Shown: piece after piece, positions 1 through 9,037 of the stretch
Layout: each line of letters starts with the position of its first letter
Numbering within the stretch: position 1 is the stretch's first letter
Assembly: GCA_021798635.1 (NCBI GenBank)
Contig: JAJZGH010000039.1
Coordinates: 1 to 23,487, forward strand
DNA from: Planctomycetota bacterium
GTDB taxonomy: Bacteria; Planctomycetota; Phycisphaerae; WQYP01
Direction: 5' to 3'
Length of the DNA stretch: 23,487 bases
Translations under genes and position numbers: made by a program
The notes under the pieces: model-generated
What the model was told of the DNA's origin: nothing
The model's database searches: none
What the model saw: only the letters and a program-made list of their open reading frames with translations

Positions 1-910
1 GAACCGCAAGAATGTTCTGAATGACGAACCCTTCCCAACTCCAACCGGAAACGGGATGGCCGAGCAACTCTTCGCCATTGCGAATGCCCAGCAGGGCATG
101 GACCAAACCACTGTCGCGGACATAAACCTTCGGAGATCGGGTTAAACGTTTTTTAGCATTTGCCAGATAGGGATTAAGGCGGCGTACCAACAGAAGATCA
201 ACCATAATATCCAGGTATCGGGCGACGGTTTGGCCGCTGATTCCGTTGGCTTGTGCGAGTTGTGCCGCATTGAGAAGTTGCCCCTGGCTATGGGCAAGCA
301 TCTGCCAGAACCGGTGAAGCGTATGGGCGGGAATGCGCGGGCCAAGCGCGGGAACGTCCCGCTCCAGATAGGTTTGGATGAATTGCGAGCGCCACTGAAA
401 ACTCTCTGCATCAGTCGTGGCCAGGAAACTTTCCGGAAATCCGCCCCGCGACCAGAGCATAGCCTCCGCGTGAGGCCCGGTAGAGGCTACCTCATTGGCC
501 ATAAGCGGAGAAAGCTCAATGTACGCGATTCTGCCCGCCAGCGTTTCGGCGGACTGCTGCAACAAATCCATGGATGCCGAACCGAGAAGAAGAAAATGGC
601 CCGCCTTCGAGCCAGTACGGCGGCGGCGGTCAATCAGCGCTCGCAGGGTTTGGAATATCCCCGGCAGGCGGTGAATCTCATCAATAATGACTAATTTATC
701 GGTGTGCCGCTGAAGATAAAGTTCCGGCTCCGTCAATTTGGCTAAATCCGAGGGCAACTCAAGATCAAGATAAATCGCGCTGCGATTTTGCGCCTCGGCG
801 ACGGAATGAGCGAGTGTGGTTTTGCCTACCTGCCGTGGGCCAAGCAGGGCGACGGCGGGGAAGGTTTTCAGAAGCTCCGCTACCCGGGTTTGAGCAATTC
901 TGTGAATCAT
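1..910 (-). CDS. AAA ATPase with DUF4143 domain (partial, C-terminus beyond window)
   Basis: My reading of the minus strand from the ATG at 910 gives 303 uninterrupted codons that run off the left edge. It shows a Walker A loop (GPRQVGKTT, about residues 24-32), a Walker B segment (LVIIDEIH, 73-80), a sensor-like stretch (LLLGSAS) and a later part typical of the DUF4143 C-terminal domain (YLERDVPALG; a helix-turn-helix-like ISGQTVARYLDIM; GWSWEGFVI near the edge). Proteins of this family are stand-alone ATPases of unknown substrate, often found as single accessory genes. An in-frame stop lies four codons before the ATG, so the start is well bounded; AAGG sits almost directly against the ATG, so the ribosome site is poor. 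It is oriented like uvrB but separated from it by 153 bases, so it is probably its own unit. The family call is firm; the biological role is unknown. Confidence 0.88.
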   Translation of the reverse strand, partial: MIHRIAQTRVAELLKTFPAVALLGPRQVGKTTLAHSVAEAQNRSAIYLDLELPSDLAKLTEPELYLQRHTDKLVIIDEIHRLPGIFQTLRALIDRRRRTGSKAGHFLLLGSASMDLLQQSAETLAGRIAYIELSPLMANEVASTGPHAEAMLWSRGGFPESFLATTDAESFQWRSQFIQTYLERDVPALGPRIPAHTLHRFWQMLAHSQGQLLNAAQLAQANGISGQTVARYLDIMVDLLLVRRLNPYLANAKKRLTRSPKVYVRDSGLVHALLGIRNGEELLGHPVSGWSWEGFVIQNILAV

Positions 911-965
911 ACCTTGCAATTATGCCACGACGTGGAAGATTTGCAAGGTTAAATCATAAATTTTA

Positions 966-986
966 TCTTAATATTCGCTATTAAGA
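966..986. terminator. Weak AT-rich hairpin between uvrB and the AAA ATPase gene
   Basis: TCTTAATA (966-973) pairs perfectly with TATTAAGA (979-986) around a 5-base loop. It lies about 80 bases past the uvrB stop. There is no clean T-run on either strand, so it is at best a weak or Rho-assisted end point. Confidence 0.25.
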
Positions 987-1063
987 ATAAAATAGGCGGT
1001 TCTGAATACGGATTCTGGGGCCATTGGGTGGGTGGCTTTCTCAGGTAAATATGGCCATTTCGG

Positions 1064-3214
1064 TTAATGCCGGCTTTTGGGTCCGCGCTTGAACTTGGTT
1101 TGCTGCGGCTTGGCGGTGGAGCGGTTGGCCAGACGATTGGCGATGCCTTCATCAATGGCGGCAGCCAGCGCATGCTGGTGCTGCGCGTCGTGGTCTATGT
1201 TATTTCCCGCAGCCCCCTGCGGCGAAGCGCCGGAGGGACTCGGTGCGGCAGCCTGGAGTTCCTTGATCCGATCACGCAAATCCGCGGCTTTTTCAAATTC
1301 CAGATTATTGGCCGCCGTGAGCATTTCCTCCTCCAGCATGCGGATCATTTCCTGTTGATCAAATTCGGATTCTGATTCAGAGAGCATTTCCCGTGCCACG
1401 CGTCGGGCCTTGAGTTCCAGTTCAATGCCATGCCGGATCGCTTTTTGAACAGTCTGCGGGGTAATGCCGTTGGCGGTGTTCCATGCTTCCTGGATCCCGC
1501 GGCGCCGAAGGGTTTCATCGATGGCTCGCTGCATGGCAGGGGTGATTTTATCGCCATAAAGAAATACCTTCGCGTCCACATTTCGCGCGCAACGCCCGAT
1601 CATCTGAATCAGTGATGTTTCGCTGCGCAAAAAGCCCTGTTTATCCGCATCCATGATGGCCACCATTGAAACTTCCGGCAAATCCAGCCCTTCCCGCAGC
1701 AGGTTCACACCAATGAGGCAGTCAAACGCACCTTCGCGTAATTCCCGGAGAATATCAATGCGGTCAAATGTTTGTATCTCGCTGTGTAAATATTTGCAGC
1801 GCAATCCCGCCTGCCCCAGATAATGGGATAAATCCTCCGCCAGACGTTTGGTCAGTGTAGTGACCAGCGTCCGCTGCCCTTTTTCCGCGCGAAGTTTTGC
1901 CTCTTCCAGTAAATCGGCGACCTGTCCCTGCGCGGGCCGCACTTCAATAACCGGATCAATCAGGCCGGTGGGCCGGATAATCTGTTCCACTACTTCGCCA
2001 CCGGTAAGTTCCAACTCGTATTTCGCCGGCGTGGCGGATACAAATAACACCTGATTCCACATGCCCGCAAATTCCTCAAAGCGCATGGGGCGGTTGTCCA
2101 GGGCGGAGGGCAAACGGAATCCATGTTCCACCAATACTTCCTTGCGGTGCCGATCGGCGGAATACATGGCGTTAATCTGCGGAATTGTCACATGCGATTC
2201 ATCAATCATTAATATGTAATCATTGGGAAAATAATCCACAAGCGTGGATGGCTTGGCCCCCGGCGCAGAACCCGAAATGTGCCGGGAATAATTTTCAATG
2301 CCCTGGCAGAACCCCGCCTCCAGCATCATTTCAATATCGTATTTGGTGCGGGCAAAGAGCCGTTGGGCTTCCAGCAGTTTGCCCTGCTGTCGCAGCTCCC
2401 GGCACCGTTGTTCCAGTTCCTGCTGAATATCGTGAACCGCACGCACCATCGTGCTGTCATCGGCGACATAATGTTTGGCGGGAAAGACAAACGCGGTGGT
2501 TTCTTCCGTCAGCCGCTCGCCGCTGACGGGATGAATATGCCAAATGGATTCAATTTCATCACCGAACATTTCCAGACGCAAAGCTGTGATTTCATAGGCC
2601 GGAAAAATTTCAATCACATCGCCGCGCACCCGAAATGTTCCGCGCTTAAATTCAATATCATTACGTTCATATTGCACATCAATCAGCGCCCGCAGAAGCT
2701 CTTCCCGGCCCAGCGAGGCGCCGCGTTGCAGCGATATCACCTTCTTTTTGTATTGTTCCGGTGATCCCAGGCCGAATATGCAACTCACCGAGGCCACTAC
2801 CATCACATCCCTCCGGCTTATCAGAGCACTGGTGGTGGCTAAGCGCAGGCGGTCGAGATCATCATTGCGGGCGGCGTCTTTTTCAATGTAAATATCGCGC
2901 TGGGGAATATACGCTTCCGGCTGGTAGTAATCATAATAGCTGACAAAATAATTGACGGCATTGTGCGGCATAAGCTCGCGAAATTCTTCGTACAACTGGG
3001 CTGCAAGGGTTTTATTATGACTGATCACCAGCACCGGGCGGTTGAGGCGCGCCGCGACATGGGCCATGGTAAACGTTTTCCCCGAGCCGGTCACGCCCAT
3101 GAGAACCTGATATTTTTCCCCCGCTTGAAACGCCCTGGTAATTTTTTCAATGGCCTGCGGCTGATCGCCGGTAGGGTTGAAAGGGCTTACAATTTTATAT
3201 TCCTGTACCACCAT
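1064..3214 (-). CDS. uvrB: UvrABC excision nuclease subunit B
   Basis: UvrB is the damage-verifying helicase-like subunit of nucleotide excision repair. It is loaded onto DNA by UvrA, then recruits UvrC for incision. The 716-residue product has every family hallmark: the N-terminal PFNPTGDQPQAI, Walker A GVTGSGKT (40-47), the beta-hairpin region (YYDYYQPEAYIP) that clamps damaged DNA, DESH (about 336-340), the GRCARN helicase motif VI, and a C-terminal UVR motif (NNLEFEKAADLRDRIKEL) that contacts UvrC. Beyond it lies a low-complexity basic tail ending KFKRGPKSRH. Length is slightly above the usual 660-680 because of this tail. The ATG at 3214 fits the family N-terminus; upstream GGA is a modest ribosome site. 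A perfect extended -10 element lies just upstream, so the gene probably has its own promoter. Confidence 0.98.
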   Translation of the reverse strand: MVVQEYKIVSPFNPTGDQPQAIEKITRAFQAGEKYQVLMGVTGSGKTFTMAHVAARLNRPVLVISHNKTLAAQLYEEFRELMPHNAVNYFVSYYDYYQPEAYIPQRDIYIEKDAARNDDLDRLRLATTSALISRRDVMVVASVSCIFGLGSPEQYKKKVISLQRGASLGREELLRALIDVQYERNDIEFKRGTFRVRGDVIEIFPAYEITALRLEMFGDEIESIWHIHPVSGERLTEETTAFVFPAKHYVADDSTMVRAVHDIQQELEQRCRELRQQGKLLEAQRLFARTKYDIEMMLEAGFCQGIENYSRHISGSAPGAKPSTLVDYFPNDYILMIDESHVTIPQINAMYSADRHRKEVLVEHGFRLPSALDNRPMRFEEFAGMWNQVLFVSATPAKYELELTGGEVVEQIIRPTGLIDPVIEVRPAQGQVADLLEEAKLRAEKGQRTLVTTLTKRLAEDLSHYLGQAGLRCKYLHSEIQTFDRIDILRELREGAFDCLIGVNLLREGLDLPEVSMVAIMDADKQGFLRSETSLIQMIGRCARNVDAKVFLYGDKITPAMQRAIDETLRRRGIQEAWNTANGITPQTVQKAIRHGIELELKARRVAREMLSESESEFDQQEMIRMLEEEMLTAANNLEFEKAADLRDRIKELQAAAPSPSGASPQGAAGNNIDHDAQHQHALAAAIDEGIANRLANRSTAKPQQTKFKRGPKSRH

Positions 3215-3244
3215 CGCGCATTTCCAAAAGCATATCCGCCCGAC

Positions 3245-3253
3245 ATTATAGCA
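3245..3253 (-). promoter_or_regulatory. Extended -10 promoter for uvrB
   Basis: On the minus strand the bases 3253 to 3245 read TGCTATAAT, a perfect extended -10 (TGnTATAAT). It sits about 30 bases before the uvrB ATG, giving an expected 5' leader of roughly 24 bases. No good -35 hexamer is visible, as is usual for extended -10 promoters. Confidence 0.55.
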
Positions 3254-3286
3254 GCGCCCAGGACGATTGCGGCAGGGGGGCAGTGG

Positions 3287-3308
3287 AGGTTACAGGTTAC
3301 AGGTGACA
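3287..3308. repeat. Three-copy heptamer tandem repeat
   Basis: AGGTTAC, AGGTTAC, AGGTGAC follow one another without gaps in the intergenic region between uvrB and the small membrane protein gene. Only three copies are present. It is probably a replication-slippage tract; no function can be read from it. Confidence 0.6.
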
Positions 3309-3424
3309 GCCGCCGGCTCTGCCGATGGTGGAATCTACGACCAAAATATCCCGTAACCGATAATCTGATCCCGGCGTATGATGCGATGGGAGATTGCCTG
3401 ATTCACTGGCGCATGGAAAATCCG

Positions 3425-3652
3425 TCAGATTCCAGTTTTACCGCCCATGGCGCGAATGGCGCACCAGCTATTGGCCGCTTGAAAAAGCATCACGTTAGCG
3501 GCCACGGTGCAACCGGCGGTGGGCCACCAGAGCCAATTCCATCCGGTTAGCCAGGCTGCCAGAGCCAGCAATACCGCCAATACAAGGATCAGTGTGCCGA
3601 CGGTTCCGCGGACTCTAGACCCCTGGGCGTCAATATTGCATTCCAATTTCAT
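3425..3652 (-). CDS. Small membrane protein, DUF2892/YgaP-transmembrane-like
   Basis: A 75-residue protein beginning MKLECNIDAQGSRVRG, followed by a hydrophobic region that spans the membrane probably twice (VGTLILVLAVLLALAAWL, then a second stretch around AANVMLFQAA) and ending WCAIRAMGGKTGI. The CNIDAxG start and the WCxxRAMGxKT end match small DUF2892-type inner-membrane proteins as I remember them; their function is not established. Two ATGs are possible, at 3658 and 3652. AGGA touches the first but lies six bases before the second, so 3652 is the better start and also matches the family N-terminus. It lies 39 bases downstream of the thioredoxin/NHL gene on the same strand and is probably cotranscribed with it, which hints at a shared envelope role. 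Confidence 0.75.
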   Translation of the reverse strand: MKLECNIDAQGSRVRGTVGTLILVLAVLLALAAWLTGWNWLWWPTAGCTVAANVMLFQAANSWCAIRAMGGKTGI

Positions 3653-3691
3653 TTTCATTCCTGTTACGTAGCGTCACGGCACTGGGGCACT

Positions 3692-5713
3692 TCACGGCAA
3701 CGCCACCAACGACTTACCGCCGGGAACCATTTTAACCGTCAGCAGGGCACTTTGCGATGCCGGCACGCACAGCCCCTGCGCGCCATCCGTGCAGTAAGCG
3801 TAATATACTTTGATCTGCCAATGTAAATTGGCCGTCCCCACTGCTTTTGCCATAGCCAGCGTAGCGGGCGTAATGCTGAAGTCGACAGGTGTTTTGCCGT
3901 GTGCATCCACCGATTCTTCAGCAATCACATGCGAACCGGAAGTGAGGCGCAGACTTATCGGAATATCCGGTGTCAAGTGCGTGAAGGCCGGCAACTTTGG
4001 ATCAAACCGCAGCGTCAGCGTTTTACCGGGATCTACTTGCACGGCCACCGCCGCCTCGCCGCGAGACGATTTTTTCCCTGCTTTTGCAACCATCGGTGCC
4101 CGCGGCGGAGTCAGCCCAGCTATTACCAGCTGATGCCAAGCCTTGGTTACAGCATTCATTTCAACAATGCGCTGGTTGTTGGTATCCGCGACAAAAATAT
4201 CATGTCCGGAAACGTTCAGGCCGCCCGGTTCGTTCAGTTTCAGAGGTCCGCCGGGTTTGCCGGTTCCAGGTTTACCGTCGCCGGCGTAAGTGGATACCAT
4301 TCGTGTCGCCGGGTTGATAAGCCGCAGTTTGTCATTGTAGGTGTCTGCTACCAGTATGTTATTCCCCAGCATCGCCACGCCTAGATCATGTTGCAGCAAG
4401 GCCGTATTCGGGCCGCCATTTTTGTCGCCAAAATCAAACAGGCCATGCCCAATCACGGTGAACACTTTCATGGTTTTCAGATTCAAGCCACGAACGGCGC
4501 TATTCTCACTGTCGGCAAAATAGAGAATATTGCCGTTCAGCATCAAGCCTGAAGGTTGCGCCAGCATGGCCTGATCGGCGGGGCCGTTCTGCAATCCTTC
4601 GCCGCCGGTACCCGCTAAAGCTGAAGCCCGGTGAGTCAGCAGGTTTTCGCGCCAAAGCTGATGTTCGCCGGCCATGGCAATATAGAGGGTATGCCCGCGT
4701 GCCACCAAATCCCAGGGCGAATTAATACCCTGCTGCGTTCCAACGCCGCCGCCGGTGGTGTCATAGACCTCGTGTCCATTTCCCAGCACCGTGGAAACAT
4801 TGCCGGTTTGCAAATTGATCTTACGGATATATTCTCCCATGGTATCCGCGACATAAAGCGCCCCGTCATTCACCGCCAGCCCCTGCGGCGCATCAAACTC
4901 CGCCTGCCTGGCCCGGCCGTCCACGTGACCGCAGCGGCCATTTCCAAATAGTGACACCAGCTTGCAGCGGCCCAGGGCATCAGGCCAGGTGGTTTCCACA
5001 ATTCGATTGTGCCCCGTATCGGCAATGAACAGACGATGTATTTTCGAATCGGCAATGATTTTTCCAGGAAACAGTAATCCACCGGCGGATACCAGCGTAT
5101 GCTGCACGGGAAGATTCAGTGGGTGCGCGGCCAACGTGCCGGCCTTGCGGTCGGCAGCAATTGTTTTTGCGATAATCCGTTTCAGCGCGTGGTAGCCGGC
5201 TTCACCGGCAACGGATCCAACTTCATGTCCTGAAGCATCCACCAGGACCAGTGTCGGCCAGGCGTTGACGCCATACATATTCCATATCGTCATGTTCTGA
5301 TCAACAACCACCGGGTTGGTGATTCCATAACGCAGCACCGCATCGCGCACGTGCGATGCGATGGCCTCGTTGGTGAATTTGGCGCTTTCCACACCGATAA
5401 TTTCAAAAGGCTGTTTGGAAAAGTGATGCAAAAGCCGCTCTTCCGTGGGAATAAGGTGAATGCAGTTAATGCACCCATACGTCCAAAAATCCAGCAGCAC
5501 CACCTGCCCTTTCAACTGATGTTGGAAGCTTAGCGGCTCGGGTGTGTTGATCCATGTATAATCAGCCGGAAAATCCGGGGCCTGTATCCCCGCTTCCGCA
5601 TCACCGAGCACCGGATTATTATTGGGTGTGAAGTAATTATAAAAAAGCAATCCGACGGCGGCCAAGCCGATAACCATCAATGCGGTTAACATACGATTCA
5701 TTTTGCTGTACAT
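3692..5713 (-). CDS. Membrane-anchored thioredoxin-like / NHL-repeat protein (NHLRC2-like)
   Basis: A 673-residue fusion. Residues about 6-27 are a hydrophobic signal anchor (MLTALMVIGLAAVGLLFYNY), so the rest should face the periplasm. Next comes a thioredoxin-like domain (about 45-190) with the redox motif CINC (81-84) in the context DFWTYGCINCIHLIP and the expected cis-proline region (NAWPTLVLVD). Several NHL-type beta-propeller blades follow (repeated FIADTGHNRIV, YVADTMGEYIRKI, LVADTYNDKLRLI, FVADTNNQRIVEM). A C-terminal beta-rich domain carries two cysteines (YYAYCTDGAQGLCVPAS) and recalls the DsbD N-terminal fold. The order Trx-NHL is that of animal NHLRC2. A TTG start at 5731 is possible, but AGGA lies nine bases before the ATG at 5713, so I choose that. 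Likely role: extracytoplasmic thiol chemistry with a protein-binding propeller; substrate unknown. Confidence 0.88.
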   Translation of the reverse strand: MYSKMNRMLTALMVIGLAAVGLLFYNYFTPNNNPVLGDAEAGIQAPDFPADYTWINTPEPLSFQHQLKGQVVLLDFWTYGCINCIHLIPTEERLLHHFSKQPFEIIGVESAKFTNEAIASHVRDAVLRYGITNPVVVDQNMTIWNMYGVNAWPTLVLVDASGHEVGSVAGEAGYHALKRIIAKTIAADRKAGTLAAHPLNLPVQHTLVSAGGLLFPGKIIADSKIHRLFIADTGHNRIVETTWPDALGRCKLVSLFGNGRCGHVDGRARQAEFDAPQGLAVNDGALYVADTMGEYIRKINLQTGNVSTVLGNGHEVYDTTGGGVGTQQGINSPWDLVARGHTLYIAMAGEHQLWRENLLTHRASALAGTGGEGLQNGPADQAMLAQPSGLMLNGNILYFADSENSAVRGLNLKTMKVFTVIGHGLFDFGDKNGGPNTALLQHDLGVAMLGNNILVADTYNDKLRLINPATRMVSTYAGDGKPGTGKPGGPLKLNEPGGLNVSGHDIFVADTNNQRIVEMNAVTKAWHQLVIAGLTPPRAPMVAKAGKKSSRGEAAVAVQVDPGKTLTLRFDPKLPAFTHLTPDIPISLRLTSGSHVIAEESVDAHGKTPVDFSITPATLAMAKAVGTANLHWQIKVYYAYCTDGAQGLCVPASQSALLTVKMVPGGKSLVALP

Positions 5714-5858
5714 AATGGTCCATCCTGCCAAAGGCGACGCGATTCATGCGATTAACAGCCCGCACGCGTTGACTATTGTACGCACGCACGTCCGGTCATG
5801 GATGATTGGTCGTGCAAATGCTTAAAGTCTTACACAGGCCGTTAGTGTGTTGATTGCC

Positions 5859-6413
5859 CTACGCCCCGGATGATGGTGCCGATGGGGCGGTATGTTCCTG
5901 GATGACCCGCATGTCACCTGGTTTGCTGCAATCCAGATACAGGCTGAAAACTTCGGGGATTGCCGCTGTGCCGCTAAATTTAAGGATCTGCGAGCTATGT
6001 TGCAGCATTAATGGCCAGATAGCTTTGCGGTCTGATTCCGGAATAGGGCGATGAGCAACTTCTGAAACGGGGACCCATTCCAGCGTCCCCTCAGGAATTT
6101 CCAACTCTGTCAATGTAATAGCGCGCGTAACCTCAAAACAGAACATCAGCCAATGCGTGGCTCCTTCGTAAGCTTTTTCCGCCACAAGGCCGCAAAGCCG
6201 AATATCGCTGTATTTCAACGCCAGACCTATCTCTTCCTGCACCTCGCGCATTGCGCACTGATAAGGCGATTCCCCGATACCCTGCTCCAGCTTTCCACCA
6301 ATGGGGGAGTACAACCCCTGATTGGGAGCCTTTTTACGATGCAAAAGCAGGGTATTTCCCCGCTCGTCAAAAATGTATACCAAAGTCGCAATTTTATAAG
6401 GCAATTCGCTCAC
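5859..6413 (-). CDS. Nudix hydrolase
   Basis: Nudix enzymes cleave nucleoside diphosphates linked to another moiety, using Mg2+ bound by the Nudix helix. Here the box reads GGKLEQGIGESPYQCAMREV followed by QEEIGL, so the REUxEExGU half is perfect (R56, E57, E60, E61). Between the GG and the first Glu there are two more residues than in the classical GX5E spacing, a variant seen in some subfamilies. The C-terminal half (HWLMFCFEV, then ELEIPEGTLEWVPVSEV) is the usual Nudix fold continuation; the last 40 residues are not recognisable. I prefer the GTG at 6413 because AGGAAG lies eight bases upstream; a GTG at 6446 has its GGAG only two bases away. It starts close behind fumC and is probably in the same transcript. 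Substrate cannot be predicted. Confidence 0.9.
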   Translation of the reverse strand: MSELPYKIATLVYIFDERGNTLLLHRKKAPNQGLYSPIGGKLEQGIGESPYQCAMREVQEEIGLALKYSDIRLCGLVAEKAYEGATHWLMFCFEVTRAITLTELEIPEGTLEWVPVSEVAHRPIPESDRKAIWPLMLQHSSQILKFSGTAAIPEVFSLYLDCSKPGDMRVIQEHTAPSAPSSGA

Positions 6414-6471
6414 GGCAATATCTTCCTGAAGTTCCGACCGCCCCACATCTCCGCCACCAACCGACAGAGCA

Positions 6472-7905
6472 TCATCCCGATGCCGGCAGCACGCGGTCGC
6501 TGGGGTCTACCATGGTGGCGGGATCCAGCAGTTGAGAAAGTTGCGTTGCAGATAGCTGGGTTTTTTCCAGCGCTACTTCTCGAATGGTTTTGCTGCGGGC
6601 GGCCGCTTCTTTCGCCAGGGATGCTGCCGCTTCATAACCGATTACCGGTGCCAGAGCTGTTGCCAGCATGAGGCCTGCTTCCACAAGTTCGGGTCCGCGT
6701 GGTGTGGGCTTGATGCCATCAATACATTGGCTTGCCAGGTTAGCACTGGCCCTTCCCAGTAATCGAACCGATTCCAGAAGTGCTGCTCCGGCTACCGGCA
6801 TGGCGACAATTAATTCAAAATTTCCGCTCCCCGCCGCCGCCGTAACCGTGGTGTCATTGCCGATCACCCGCTGGCAAACCATCAATACACTTTCTGCGAT
6901 GACCGGATTCACCTTGCCCGGCATAATTGAACTGCCCGGCTGCACTGCGGGAATTTCTATTTCTCCCAATCCGGCGCGTGGGCCGCAACTCATCCAGCGG
7001 ATGTCGTTGGCAATTTTTGTCAGGCTGATGGCGATATTTTTCATCACCCCCGATGCAAACGCCACACTATCCAATGTGGACTGTGCCTGAAAATGGTTGG
7101 TTGTTTCATGCACATGAATGCCCAGCCATTCAGATAAATAGCGGCAGACTTCTGCGGCGAACTTCGGATGAGCGTTTATGCCGGTTCCCACCGCTGTACC
7201 ACCCAGGGCCACTTCCGACAATTCATTTTCCGCGGTCTGCAGGCGTCGCCCGGCGCGTTGAATTTGGCCGGCAAATCCCAGAAATACCTGCCCCATGCGA
7301 ATGGGCGTGGCATCCTGCAAATGCGTGCGACCGGTTTTTATCACCGCCCACGTCGCTTCTTTCTGCTGCATGAGCGCGTTTTCCAACTCTACCAGCGCCG
7401 GCCGCAGGACCCGTTTGATCTCCAACAAAGCCGCCACATGCAGCGTGGTGGGAATGGTGTCATTGCTGGATTGCCCCATATTGACATGATCGTTGGGATG
7501 CACCGGGGCTTTATCTCCGCGCTTGCCGCCCAGTAATTCATTGGCGCGGCTGGCGATGACCTCATTAACATTCATGTTCGTGCTGGTGCCCGAACCGGTC
7601 TGGTAAATATCAACCGGAAATTGATCCGCCAATTTACCCGCTGCGATATCATCAGCCGCGGTTGCAATCGCCTGGGCGATTTTGCCGTCGAGCAATCCCA
7701 ATTGCTGGTTGGTCAGCGCTGCGGCTTTCTTTAATAGCGCATGGGCTTGAATAAACGTTTCCGGCATGGGACAACCGGAAATTGGAAAATTATGCATCGC
7801 ACGCAGTGTCTGCACGCCATAATACGCATCCATGGGAACTTCCAGCGGCCCCATGGAATCCTTTTCAACGCGAGTTTTTGCCTTTACGGCTTCCTGTGAC
7901 ATCAT
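6472..7905 (-). CDS. fumC: Fumarate hydratase class II
   Basis: It catalyses the reversible hydration of fumarate to L-malate in the TCA cycle, as a cytosolic homotetramer. The 477-residue product shows the substrate loop TGSGTSTNMNVNE (103-115), the B-site segment HPNDHVNMGQSSNDT, the general-acid/base region RTHLQDATP with H195, and the superfamily signature GSSIMPGKVNP (324-334) bearing the catalytic serine. MPGKVNP with a Gly, rather than MPAKVNP, favours fumarase over aspartate ammonia-lyase, and GNFELIVAMP is also fumarase-like. Slightly longer than the usual 460-465 residues at the C-terminus. The first of two adjacent ATGs is used, with AAGGAG six bases upstream. It follows the zinc dehydrogenase by 40 bases and precedes the Nudix gene. 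Confidence 0.95.
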   Translation of the reverse strand: MMSQEAVKAKTRVEKDSMGPLEVPMDAYYGVQTLRAMHNFPISGCPMPETFIQAHALLKKAAALTNQQLGLLDGKIAQAIATAADDIAAGKLADQFPVDIYQTGSGTSTNMNVNEVIASRANELLGGKRGDKAPVHPNDHVNMGQSSNDTIPTTLHVAALLEIKRVLRPALVELENALMQQKEATWAVIKTGRTHLQDATPIRMGQVFLGFAGQIQRAGRRLQTAENELSEVALGGTAVGTGINAHPKFAAEVCRYLSEWLGIHVHETTNHFQAQSTLDSVAFASGVMKNIAISLTKIANDIRWMSCGPRAGLGEIEIPAVQPGSSIMPGKVNPVIAESVLMVCQRVIGNDTTVTAAAGSGNFELIVAMPVAGAALLESVRLLGRASANLASQCIDGIKPTPRGPELVEAGLMLATALAPVIGYEAAASLAKEAAARSKTIREVALEKTQLSATQLSQLLDPATMVDPSDRVLPASG

Positions 7906-7945
7906 TCAACGCTCCTTGTTCCAACGGCAACGTTCTGCCGATGTC

Positions 7946-8962
7946 TTAAAATTCAATCACCGCTTTGATAACGCCGGTTTCCGGTAACGTATAGTCAGCA
8001 AATTGCTGCACCACCTGATCGACACTGCAACGATGGGTAATCCAGGGCTTGGTATTAATTTGTCCGGATTCAATCATTTTTATGATTTTGGGAAAATCAT
8101 CAGGCAGGGCATTGCGGCTGGAAAGCAATGTCGTTTCATGCCGATGAAATTCCGGATCATTCAGGGAAAAATCCCCAACAAACAGTCCTACATACACCAG
8201 TTTGCCGCCATGCGCCATCAACGATAAAGCACCGCTCATTGATTTGGGGTTGCCGGTCGCATCTATAACCGTAGTGGCCATATCGCCGGCGGTTAGTTTT
8301 GCCAATTCCTGCGCCGGTTCGTTCCCGGCGTGCAGGCAATCTTTGACGCCTAATTGTGTGCGGCAAAAATCCAGTCTCTGTTCACTTATGTCCATGACCA
8401 TGACGCGACTTCCCGCCGCCTGCGCAAACTGAATGACTGATAAGCCAATCGGCCCGGCACCGATGACCAGCACCGTATCGGTTTTGCCAAGGTCCGCTCG
8501 AGCCACGGCGTGACAACCGATGGCCAGCGTTTCCACCAGCGCAATATCGTCATAAGATAATGCCGAGGCCTTGTGCAGCTTGCGAATCGGGACATGTAGC
8601 TGTTCACGCATGCCGCCATCAATGTGCACCCCCATAACCTTCAGATTCACACAGCAATTAGGCTTGTTCCGACGGCAGGCAACACATGTGCCGCAATTCA
8701 GGTAAGGTTCCACGGAACATCTGTCACCAACTTTTAAGGCTTTGTCATTCGGGCCAATAGCAAGAATCTCAACGCCCAACTCGTGGCCGAGAATTCTCGG
8801 ATAGGTAAAAAAAGGCTGCTTGCCGCGAAATGCGTGTAAATCGGTTCCACACACGCCTACCCGGTGCACGCGCACCAAGGCGTCATCCGGCCCCGGAGCG
8901 CCGGGTTCATCCGTCAATGTCAGTTCAAATTTTCCGGGCTCACCAAGTAGCAGGGATTTCAT
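7946..8962 (-). CDS. Zinc-dependent medium-chain dehydrogenase, L-galactonate 5-dehydrogenase (LgoD)-like
   Basis: A 338-residue NAD(P)-dependent MDR enzyme. Catalytic zinc ligands are C38 (VGVCGTDLH), H60 and E61 (LGHE). Structural zinc is held by C90, C93, C96 and C103/C104. The Rossmann motif is VLVIGAGPIGLSV. From memory of the E. coli LgoD/YjjN protein, several blocks are strikingly similar: CGTDxHAxxGxQPFFxYPRxLGHE, and later VGLFxGxxxxxDPEFHxxETT with SRNAxPxDF. LgoD oxidises L-galactonate to D-tagaturonate; with L-galactose-dehydrogenase-like DNA just upstream, a sugar-acid role is credible. Sorbitol or threonine dehydrogenase activity is an alternative. An upstream in-frame start at 9028 adds 22 residues with no homology; AAGGA seven bases before the ATG at 8962 decides the start. 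Confidence 0.87.
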   Translation of the reverse strand: MKSLLLGEPGKFELTLTDEPGAPGPDDALVRVHRVGVCGTDLHAFRGKQPFFTYPRILGHELGVEILAIGPNDKALKVGDRCSVEPYLNCGTCVACRRNKPNCCVNLKVMGVHIDGGMREQLHVPIRKLHKASALSYDDIALVETLAIGCHAVARADLGKTDTVLVIGAGPIGLSVIQFAQAAGSRVMVMDISEQRLDFCRTQLGVKDCLHAGNEPAQELAKLTAGDMATTVIDATGNPKSMSGALSLMAHGGKLVYVGLFVGDFSLNDPEFHRHETTLLSSRNALPDDFPKIIKMIESGQINTKPWITHRCSVDQVVQQFADYTLPETGVIKAVIEF

Positions 8963-9037
8963 GGTTTGATCCTTCTCGGGCCGTGCGATCTTGTATTGAA
9001 TTCGGTAGCAGCCGACAAAAATTCGCATTGGTTGTGT

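Noticed and set aside
230..694. 154-codon plus-strand frame opposite the AAA ATPase
   Set aside because: It is antisense to a clear conserved gene with Walker motifs and its product resembles nothing.
6472..7905. Aspartate ammonia-lyase instead of fumarase
   Set aside because: The signature is MPGKVNP with GNFEL following, which fits class II fumarase better than the MPAKVNP of aspartases.
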